From: Thermoplasmatota archaeon
GTDB taxonomy: Archaea > Thermoplasmatota > E2 > DHVEG-1
NCBI GenBank assembly: GCA_016930995.1
Contig: JAFGFQ010000029.1
Location: forward strand, 1-19,484
Direction: 5' to 3'
Length of the DNA stretch: 19,484 nucleotides
Shown: piece after piece, positions 8,534 to 14,235 of the stretch
Layout: the number at the start of each line of letters is the position of its first letter
Position numbering within the stretch: position 1 is the stretch's first letter
Position numbers and translations under genes: made by a program
The notes under the pieces: generated by a model
What the model was told of the DNA's origin: nothing
Seen by the model: the letters and a program-made list of their open reading frames with translations, nothing else
Database searches by the model: none

Positions 8534-9109
8534 ATGGTGCGAATCTACGTTATTGACAATGGAGGGCAATGGACACATCGAGAATGGCGGACTTTGCGTG
8601 ACCTTGATGTTGACAGCAGGATAGTTCCTAATACGACACCGCTTCAGGTATTACAACAAGACGGGATAGACGGACTTGTTCTCTCAGGGGGGGCGCCAAG
8701 GATAGGACTGGATGGGGTTTTGGGGAATTGCGCGGAGTATCTTGATAACGCAGAGGTTCCAATCCTTGGGATCTGTGCGGGGCATCAGTTCATGGCTCGT
8801 CATTTCGGCGGTGTAGTCAAACCATCTCAGCTCCCGGAGTTCGGGAAGATTCTCCTCACAGTATGTACTGATGATGAACCGTTGTTTGAAGGTGTTCTGA
8901 AAACATCGATTGTCTGGGAATCACATAATGATGAAATCACGGTGTTACCGAAAGATTTTCTTATACTTGCGTATAGCGAGAATTGTAAAATACAGGCGAT
9001 ACGTCATACGAAAAAACAGCTCTACGGACTGCAGTTTCACCCTGAGGTCGAACATACGGAATATGGAGAGCAGATTTTTAAGAATTTCATTAAGTTATGT
9101 GAACAATGA
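8534..9109 (+). CDS. guaAA: GMP synthase, glutamine amidotransferase subunit A
   Basis: This class I glutamine amidotransferase hydrolyses glutamine and channels ammonia to the ATP-pyrophosphatase subunit encoded immediately upstream. It has 191 residues, the normal size for the stand-alone archaeal subunit. The catalytic triad is visible: Cys81 in GICAGHQ, and His169 and Glu171 in QFHPEVEHT. The N-terminal VIDNGGQWTHRE and VLSGGAP motifs are typical. It starts 4 nt after the upstream stop without an evident Shine-Dalgarno site, which suggests translational coupling. It is convergent with the zinc-ribbon gene, 9 bp apart. The plus strand just after its stop is pyrimidine-rich (about 9118-9136), a possible T-tract terminator inside the facing gene. 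Confidence 0.96.
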   Translation: MVRIYVIDNGGQWTHREWRTLRDLDVDSRIVPNTTPLQVLQQDGIDGLVLSGGAPRIGLDGVLGNCAEYLDNAEVPILGICAGHQFMARHFGGVVKPSQLPEFGKILLTVCTDDEPLFEGVLKTSIVWESHNDEITVLPKDFLILAYSENCKIQAIRHTKKQLYGLQFHPEVEHTEYGEQIFKNFIKLCEQ

Positions 9110-9118
9110 CGTGGGAGA

Positions 9119-9664
9119 TTATTTCTGTTTCTTCCGAAAATGTCTGTAAATCATTTCCACAAATACAATAAAAAGAAAGAAAAAAACCAAAACAGCTACA
9201 GAACTACTCAGGACAAACAAGAGCAACGTAGCAAGATCGCTATGGGAGAAAATACCGGTCTCTACCCCGAAATATCTACTGACGAAAAGCAATATAAAAA
9301 ACACAATGGAGAGAACAACGGCTATGAGAAATTCAGATAGATAGCTCTTCTTTTCAGATACACAGGTGGTCTGGTGTGTTTCATTGGAAAGAAGGGGAGG
9401 CTCTGCATGGTCTTGTCTCGGCTTAGCTGATGCTCCTTGCTCGTCTGTCTCTTCTATGTGTATGTCCTCGCGTTTCTTCTGCTGCGAAAGTGCTTCTAAA
9501 AATTTCTGATAGTCAGCTTCTGATTCAAAGACAAGGGAGGCGCCCTGGTACCCACAGTTACGACAGACTTCCTTCCAGGAGGACAATCCAGAGATAATCC
9601 CGTCACCGAGGGTCCCAATGCCGATATTTTTACTTCCACAGACTGGACATGCGGTAATCTCCAT
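9119..9664 (-). CDS. Zinc-ribbon membrane protein of unknown function
   Basis: I do not recognise this 181-residue protein as a named family. The N-terminus is a zinc ribbon with two knuckles, Cys6-x2-Cys9 and Cys34-x2-Cys37, separated by a Gly-rich loop. A charged, probably disordered linker spans about residues 50-108. Two hydrophobic segments follow (about 112-130 and 144-172), and the end is short and basic (RHFRKKQK). The predicted topology is a hairpin in the membrane with the zinc ribbon and basic tail on the same, probably cytosolic, side. It is the last gene of the minus-strand cluster, 15 nt after ubiX, with a strong Shine-Dalgarno site of its own. A role tied to lipid or surface synthesis would be only guilt by association. 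Confidence 0.8.
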   Translation of the reverse strand: MEITACPVCGSKNIGIGTLGDGIISGLSSWKEVCRNCGYQGASLVFESEADYQKFLEALSQQKKREDIHIEETDEQGASAKPRQDHAEPPLLSNETHQTTCVSEKKSYLSEFLIAVVLSIVFFILLFVSRYFGVETGIFSHSDLATLLLFVLSSSVAVLVFFFLFIVFVEMIYRHFRKKQK

Positions 9665-9667
9665 TGT

Positions 9668-9674
9668 TCACCTC
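9668..9674 (-). promoter_or_regulatory. Shine-Dalgarno site of the zinc-ribbon membrane gene
   Basis: The minus strand reads GAGGTGA 3 nt before the ATG at 9664, a seven-base match to the archaeal anti-SD. It supports this start and independent initiation on the polycistronic mRNA. Confidence 0.7.
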
Positions 9675-9679
9675 ATCAA

Positions 9680-10231
9680 TTATTTCCATCGTCTGAACAA
9701 AGAATGAAAAAGACCAAGCTGGTCAAAGACTTTGCCGACGATAAAGTCAACAAGATCATCAATACGTTCTGGTTTCTGATAAAACCCGGGCATCGCAGGA
9801 AGGATGACCGCGCCACTTTGTTTTGCTTCTAGCATATTGGTTATCCCAGGGAGATCAAGGGGTGTTTCCCGGAGGACGAGGATTACTTTTCTTCCTTCCT
9901 TCAGACAACAACTCGCTGCACGTGACGTCAGTGTATCCCCATAGCCATGAGCGATAGCAGAGAGCGTTTTCATACTGCAGGGGATGATGATCATTCCATC
10001 CAGAGGAAATGACCCGCTTGCCGGGCCAGCATATAAATCATTATTCTCATAGACGACATGGGCATAGGTTTTAAGGATGGAGGGAGTATAGGATGTTTCA
10101 TGTGATAGTATCTTTTTTGCGCTCTCAGAGACGACAAGATGGATCTCATGAGGTGTTTTTTGTAGTTCTTGGAGCAATCTGATACCGTATATACTCCCGG
10201 ATGCCCCACCGATACTGACAAGATATCTCAT
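9680..10231 (-). CDS. ubiX: UbiX-family flavin prenyltransferase
   Basis: UbiX/Pad1 joins dimethylallyl phosphate to FMN and makes prenyl-FMN, the cofactor of UbiD-type decarboxylases. The 183-residue protein has the expected flavoprotein fold: GGASG at residues 8-12, VVSESAKKIL at 33-42, PCSMKTLSAIA at 84-94, the GYGDTLTSRAA segment, RETPL at 121-125 and PAMPGFYQ near 145. It starts 3 nt after the GGGP synthase stop (TAA-GAG-ATG), so the two are translationally coupled. No ubiD is in the window. In archaea a UbiD-like enzyme decarboxylates trans-anhydromevalonate 5-phosphate in the modified mevalonate pathway; the pairing with GGGP synthase suggests that use, as inference. Quinone or aromatic-acid metabolism is the alternative. 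Confidence 0.93.
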   Translation of the reverse strand: MRYLVSIGGASGSIYGIRLLQELQKTPHEIHLVVSESAKKILSHETSYTPSILKTYAHVVYENNDLYAGPASGSFPLDGMIIIPCSMKTLSAIAHGYGDTLTSRAASCCLKEGRKVILVLRETPLDLPGITNMLEAKQSGAVILPAMPGFYQKPERIDDLVDFIVGKVFDQLGLFHSLFRRWK

Positions 10232-10234
10232 CTC

Positions 10235-10975
10235 TTACAGACCTTCTATGGCGGCAATAATCTCCGCAAGTGTGGTTTTAAACTCTTTGTCTTTTTCAAT
10301 TGCGGTCCCGGTGATGATGATATCAGCTCCCGCGCGTGCTTTTTCCTTTGCAACCTGAGGGCTTCTGATACCGCCTCCGACGAGGAGAGGGATGGAAGTG
10401 TTGGTTTTCACTGCTTGGATCATATCAGTAGGGACCGGGGTCGGCGCCCCTGAGCCAGCTTCGATGTAGAAAAATTTCATGCCAAGATATTCAGAGGCAA
10501 GCGCATAACCGACTGCGGTGTGTACATCATCTCGTTTGATTAACTCAGCTTGTCCGATGCGCCCCGCGGTCATGCCTGGTTCTACGATGACATAGCCCAT
10601 TGAGATAGGTTCAAGCCCAGAATGCTTGACAAATGGTGCTCCTTTGACGTGTTCCCTGATGACGTACCCCAGATTATTCGAGTTAAGAAGACTCATGAAG
10701 AAGACTGCATCAGCGTACTTGCTGAGGAACTTTGCACCAGATGGGAAGAGGATAACAGGGAGATCTGAGTTCTTTTTAATTGCCTGAACCGTTTCATCCA
10801 CCTGTTGTTGCGAAAGAAGCGTAGATCCCCCCACCATGATAGCGCTACTACCTGCATCCGTCACAATCTGTGCAATGGATCCCGCAACCTTCGGAGGTTG
10901 CTTATCAGGGTCCAGTAATGCAAAATGTAATTTTTTTTTCTGTGATTGTTTTCGAATTCTCTCCGCAATCGTCAT
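10235..10975 (-). CDS. Geranylgeranylglyceryl phosphate synthase
   Basis: GGGP synthase joins geranylgeranyl diphosphate to sn-glycerol-1-phosphate, the first committed ether bond of archaeal membrane lipids. The 246-residue TIM barrel of the PcrB/GGGPS family shows LLDPDK at residues 21-25 (metal/diphosphate side), IMVGGS at 46-51, YIEAGSGA at 170-177, LLVGGGIRS at 197-205 and ITGTAIE at 221-227; the last three form the phosphate-binding site for glycerol-1-phosphate. Bacterial PcrB relatives make heptaprenylglyceryl phosphate; the archaeal setting and length favour GGGPS. It lies 33 nt after the phosphatase gene with a likely internal promoter in that gap, and is coupled to ubiX downstream. 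Confidence 0.94.
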   Translation of the reverse strand: MTIAERIRKQSQKKKLHFALLDPDKQPPKVAGSIAQIVTDAGSSAIMVGGSTLLSQQQVDETVQAIKKNSDLPVILFPSGAKFLSKYADAVFFMSLLNSNNLGYVIREHVKGAPFVKHSGLEPISMGYVIVEPGMTAGRIGQAELIKRDDVHTAVGYALASEYLGMKFFYIEAGSGAPTPVPTDMIQAVKTNTSIPLLVGGGIRSPQVAKEKARAGADIIITGTAIEKDKEFKTTLAEIIAAIEGL

Positions 10976-10997
10976 CGGAGGCGAAAGAACACCAGAT

Positions 10998-11006
10998 GTA
11001 TTTATG
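10998..11006 (-). promoter_or_regulatory. Possible internal TATA box for GGGP synthase-ubiX
   Basis: The minus strand reads CATAAATAC centred about 27 nt upstream of the GGGP synthase ATG, exactly the spacing for a leaderless transcript. It sits in the 33-nt gap, the widest spacer within this cluster. Confidence 0.4.
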
Positions 11007-11008
11007 TT

Positions 11009-11794
11009 TTATGCCTTTTGGAGATAGTCTCTGATGAAATGCTCAGAGCATGCGGTAAGCACACTGGTTCTTTCCGTGAGATTCAACCCCATGTCAAGGT
11101 CCGCTCCCGTAAGAGTTTTTACAAACCCACCTGCCTCACGGACGATCAGGGTGGATGCCGCGATATCAATAACACGAAGAATGTTTTTTCCCACAAAATA
11201 AAAATCAAGAGCGCTGCTTGCCACCAGGCACATCTCAAGGGAAGCTGCACCTAAGGATCGTACATTGCCTTTTCTTGCTAAGAAACCGGCTCGTGTTGTG
11301 TAATTCTTGCCTAAGGAAATTGAGGATAACAAGTCTGCGGAGGGCATCTCACAAACATGAAGGGGGATATTGTTCAGGAACGCGCCTTGGTGTTTTTCAG
11401 CGGTGAAGATATCCCCGGTGGGGATGTTTTGTACGATACCATATTCAATGTCATGAATTCTGGACGACCCAATTGCGAGCGAAACCGCATAGAAAGGAAT
11501 ACCGCGAGAGGCGTTACGGGTGCCGTCAACAGGATCAAGGATGAAAACATGGTTTCCTCCAAAATCGACAAAACCTTTTTCTTCACTAAGAAGGTTTACT
11601 TTTATATCTGATTTTTCGAGTATTTTAAGAGCGACATTTTCAGCGACGATGTCAATATATGAAGTCGGGGAACCGGAGGCCCCAATGCCAACGGTTTTCC
11701 CAAATTTAATAAAATTTTTCTTGGATTCTTTTCGTACTTCTTTACTGATTTTTTCAACAATATGATGAGCCAGCTGCTGTAGTCGTTCATCCAT
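11009..11794 (-). CDS. Inositol-monophosphatase-family phosphatase (IMPase/FBPase type)
   Basis: A Mg-dependent, Li-sensitive-fold phosphatase. Archaeal members commonly hydrolyse both myo-inositol-1-phosphate and fructose-1,6-bisphosphate. The 261-residue protein carries the metal site in order: LLSEEKG (Glu71/Glu72), ILDPVDGTRNASRGIPF (Asp87, Asp90, Gly91, Thr92) and VIDIAAS (Asp210), where many relatives have Trp before the Asp. The start at 11794 is 3 nt after the stop of the upstream membrane-protein gene (TAA-ATT-ATG). Next to GGGP synthase, a role in inositol for archaeal inositol phospholipids is possible, but gluconeogenic FBPase or 3'-phosphoadenosine phosphatase activity cannot be excluded by sequence alone. 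Confidence 0.9.
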   Translation of the reverse strand: MDERLQQLAHHIVEKISKEVRKESKKNFIKFGKTVGIGASGSPTSYIDIVAENVALKILEKSDIKVNLLSEEKGFVDFGGNHVFILDPVDGTRNASRGIPFYAVSLAIGSSRIHDIEYGIVQNIPTGDIFTAEKHQGAFLNNIPLHVCEMPSADLLSSISLGKNYTTRAGFLARKGNVRSLGAASLEMCLVASSALDFYFVGKNILRVIDIAASTLIVREAGGFVKTLTGADLDMGLNLTERTSVLTACSEHFIRDYLQKA

Positions 11795-11797
11795 AAT

Positions 11798-12292
11798 TTA
11801 TCCTCTGATGTTGATACCAAGATACGTCAGCGCCCAGCTGATATACATAGTCAGAAGAATCATGATGATTGCAGCGGTAATCAATCCTAAGAAAATAACC
11901 AACAATGATCGAGAAAATTTAAGATTGAAAAGGTACGCAATCAACGCCCCCGTCCATGCGCCGGTGAAAGGAAGAGGCAGTGCGACAAACGCGAATAACC
12001 CCAGGTACTCATACTTCCTAATCCGGTCATTTGCCCTTTTTCGGGTCCTTGCAAACAACCAGTCCATGATTCGTACCCAAAAAGGGAATCGACGAAGAAA
12101 TTTTTCAACATATCCAAAGAAAAGCAGGATAAACGGGATTGGAAAGATGTTTCCTGCAACCGCTAGCGGGAACGCCTGCCACCAGTCCCATCCGTACTGA
12201 AGCATGGAGAACGGGATGATATAGCGAGCTTCCAGCCAGGGGACCATGGAGAAAAAAAATATCTGAAACCATTGAGGTATCACGTCAAGCAT
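11798..12292 (-). CDS. Small multidrug-export family membrane protein (COG2426 type)
   Basis: An integral membrane protein of 164 residues with about four hydrophobic segments (roughly 6-30, 38-62, 97-122 and 127-157). It carries family-typical motifs PWLEARYIIPF (residues 18-27) and PLPFTGAWTGALIA (106-119), which I recognise as the putative small multidrug-export family (Sm_multidrug_ex). Between segments two and three is a strongly basic cytosolic loop (RTRKRANDRIRKY). Transport function for this family is poorly established, and the name should not be read as proof of drug export. It starts 3 nt after the pyrC stop and ends 3 nt before the phosphatase start, so it is firmly in the operon. 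Confidence 0.82.
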   Translation of the reverse strand: MLDVIPQWFQIFFFSMVPWLEARYIIPFSMLQYGWDWWQAFPLAVAGNIFPIPFILLFFGYVEKFLRRFPFWVRIMDWLFARTRKRANDRIRKYEYLGLFAFVALPLPFTGAWTGALIAYLFNLKFSRSLLVIFLGLITAAIIMILLTMYISWALTYLGINIRG

Positions 12293-12295
12293 GTT

Positions 12296-13579
12296 TTATA
12301 CACCAACACATGTTCCAAACCCTGGTTTGACAAGGAGTTCCTTGGAATCTATTACCTTTTCTCCCCGGATGAACATCAGGGATGGGAATATCGCAGGAAA
12401 TCCTTCAAAGGGAGTCCATCCGCATCTCGAATGCAGGTGCTCCGCTGTGATTGGTTCTGTTTTTTTCATATCAACGACAATAAGGTCAGCATCTCGTCCG
12501 ACCTCCACTTTCCCTTTTGGCAGACGAAGAATCTGGGCAGGCCGTTCACACAGCAAACCAAGCAGGTTATCTAACGAAATCTGCTTGTTTTTCATCGCGG
12601 AAAGAAAGACAGGATACATAGTCTCAACTCCAGGTACTCCTGATGGGGCGGTATCAAAATCAACGAGTTTTTCTTCCTTGGTATGCGGTGCGTGGTCAGA
12701 CTCAAGAACATCGATAAGCCCATGGTTTACACCATACCACAGAGTCTCCCGATCGAAACTTGATCGAATCGGAGGGTTCACTTTATAAAATGTTTGGTTC
12801 GACTTCAGTGCATTGACATCAAAGAAGAGATGATGCGGGGTGACCCCAACACTCATATTCCCTAATTTTTTACGAAGCATCTCAAACCCATCACAGGAGG
12901 AAAGATGACAGATATGCAGAGGTGAAGAAAGACTTTGAGAACTGTTCTGTATGTGTCGTATGGCAGCTTCTTCACATTCTGCGGCTCGGCATCGGAGATG
13001 ATCAATGAGAGTGTGTTCTACGTCTTTATGTGTTTTGAGGCAGTGTTCGTCCTCCGCGTGAAATAAGGAAAGTTTTCCTGTTCTATTGATTTCCATCAAA
13101 GCGACACGAAGATGCTGGGAGCTGAGTTTCAGCGCATGCGTGCTGCTACCAAGGAATATCTTAAAACCATTACACAGGGAGGAGAGTTCTGCAATCCGTC
13201 CGATATTCTCATCACACACCGCTGCATAAAAACCGAAATCAACATAGCTTTTTTCCGAAGCAACACGAATTTTTTCTTTCAGTGCCTGTATGGAAGTAGT
13301 CGCTGGTTTGGTATTAGGCATGTCAAAAACACAGGAAATACCACCGAATGCTGCTGCCTGCGATCCTGTTGAAAAATCTTCTTTATGAGTGAACCCAGGG
13401 TCACGGAAATGCACATGAAGATCGATGCCAGCAGGAAGGAGAAGAGAATTTCCAACATCGATATGATGATCTGTTTTCAGGATTTTTTTTATGGCGACGA
13501 TCTTTCCTTTGTCGATACCGATGCATCCGTGTTCAAACGCACCATCATGGTAGAGTTTTCCCTCAATTGTGAGATCCAT
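12296..13579 (-). CDS. pyrC: Dihydroorotase
   Basis: Dihydroorotase cyclises N-carbamoyl-aspartate to dihydroorotate, step three of pyrimidine synthesis. The 427-residue class I enzyme is an amidohydrolase TIM barrel with metal-binding HVHFRDPG (His55, His57, substrate Arg59), Lys140 in GFKIFLGSS (the position that can be the carboxylated metal bridge), His174 in LFHAEDE, the HICHLSS motif near 222-228 and catalytic Asp295 in ESDHAPHT. The GVPGVETMYP segment is typical. The beta-sandwich is formed by the two ends. Its first 17 nt overlap the 3' end of the AMMECR1 gene. AAAGGAG 10 nt upstream of the ATG is a reasonable Shine-Dalgarno site. Allantoinase is the main alternative; HFRDPG and context favour dihydroorotase. 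Confidence 0.94.
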   Translation of the reverse strand: MDLTIEGKLYHDGAFEHGCIGIDKGKIVAIKKILKTDHHIDVGNSLLLPAGIDLHVHFRDPGFTHKEDFSTGSQAAAFGGISCVFDMPNTKPATTSIQALKEKIRVASEKSYVDFGFYAAVCDENIGRIAELSSLCNGFKIFLGSSTHALKLSSQHLRVALMEINRTGKLSLFHAEDEHCLKTHKDVEHTLIDHLRCRAAECEEAAIRHIQNSSQSLSSPLHICHLSSCDGFEMLRKKLGNMSVGVTPHHLFFDVNALKSNQTFYKVNPPIRSSFDRETLWYGVNHGLIDVLESDHAPHTKEEKLVDFDTAPSGVPGVETMYPVFLSAMKNKQISLDNLLGLLCERPAQILRLPKGKVEVGRDADLIVVDMKKTEPITAEHLHSRCGWTPFEGFPAIFPSLMFIRGEKVIDSKELLVKPGFGTCVGV

Positions 13580-14171
13580 GAAGGTGTAGCTCCTTTACGT
13601 GCCCCTGTGGTTTAACTTCCGTGAAGATCTGCCCTTGAAATGTCGAGATTCTTGTGGTCTTCTCAAACCATGCATCAGGGGGCAAACCTGCTTTCATGCA
13701 GGCATGTGAGAGATATTCCTCTCTCGTCCATGCTTGTTCGACTGGAACCTGCGGGAGTAACAGTCCCTTATAAACGCTGTGTTCCACAAGAAGTCCATCT
13801 CGTCCAATGACGATCTGTGCAGGGTAGTCCTTTGGGTTTTGTACAGTGATTCGTTCTGGTTTTGTCAAAATGGTGATTTCAACAAGGACCGTATCAAGCT
13901 CTGTGAGTTTTAACGGGGGGAACCGTGGGTCGCGAGTGACTGATTGAGCCGATTCGATGATAGCGTCCTGTAAGGACATGACCGGAAGAGGGATGCCGAT
14001 ACATCCCCGTAACTCATGGTCAGGAAAGGTATGCAGCGTGACAAAAACCCCGTGTGCCTCATGGAATGACGGGCCAAGATCAAGGGTGGAGTTGTGCCTC
14101 TGTTGGAGATGATCCTGAATAATCTGCCGGGAGAACTGAATCGCCTTTGTTCCCTCTTGAAGACTCAACAT
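13563..14171 (-). CDS. AMMECR1-domain protein
   Basis: A 202-residue AMMECR1 family protein, conserved from archaea to humans, with a still uncertain biochemical role. The signature LRGCIGIP with its invariant Cys is present, followed by DPRFPPL, the VEITILT strand, VIGRDGLLVE and LLLPQVPVE; PPDAWFEKTTRI lies near the C-terminus. The ORF could begin at the ATG at 14195, but the ATG at 14171 is chosen: homologues start near MLSLQEGTKAI, and a TATA box lies about 29 nt before it while covering the upstream ATG. It is the promoter-proximal gene of the seven-gene cluster, and its end overlaps pyrC by 17 nt. In many genomes AMMECR1 accompanies a Memo protein and a radical SAM protein; neither is in the window. 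Confidence 0.92.
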   Translation of the reverse strand: MLSLQEGTKAIQFSRQIIQDHLQQRHNSTLDLGPSFHEAHGVFVTLHTFPDHELRGCIGIPLPVMSLQDAIIESAQSVTRDPRFPPLKLTELDTVLVEITILTKPERITVQNPKDYPAQIVIGRDGLLVEHSVYKGLLLPQVPVEQAWTREEYLSHACMKAGLPPDAWFEKTTRISTFQGQIFTEVKPQGHVKELHLHGSHN

Positions 14172-14194
14172 CAGAGAGTGTATAAAGAAGAGCA

Positions 14195-14205
14195 TTAAAT
14201 AAAAT
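14195..14205 (-). promoter_or_regulatory. Likely TATA box of the AMMECR1-pyrC cluster
   Basis: The minus strand reads ATTTTATTTAA centred about 29 nt from the ATG at 14171, giving a leaderless or nearly leaderless mRNA. It lies between the aglB stop and the cluster. Confidence 0.5.
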
Positions 14206-14230
14206 GTGGTGGAGGGAAAGACTCTCCTCC
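14200..14230 (-). terminator. Possible hairpin plus T-tract terminator of aglB
   Basis: Just after the aglB stop the minus strand can pair GGAGG with CCTCC (5-6 bp, loop of about 8-10 nt), followed by a T-rich run (ATTTTATTT). The T-rich run is the same sequence proposed as the TATA box of the next gene, so the two signals would overlap. Confidence 0.35.
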
Positions 14231-14235
14231 GTTCG

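Noticed and set aside
14172..14195. AMMECR1 start at ATG 14195 (8 more residues)
   Set aside because: That ATG lies at the edge of the likely TATA box, has no Shine-Dalgarno site, and the extra residues MLFFIHSL are not expected in the family. It remains a possible alternative.
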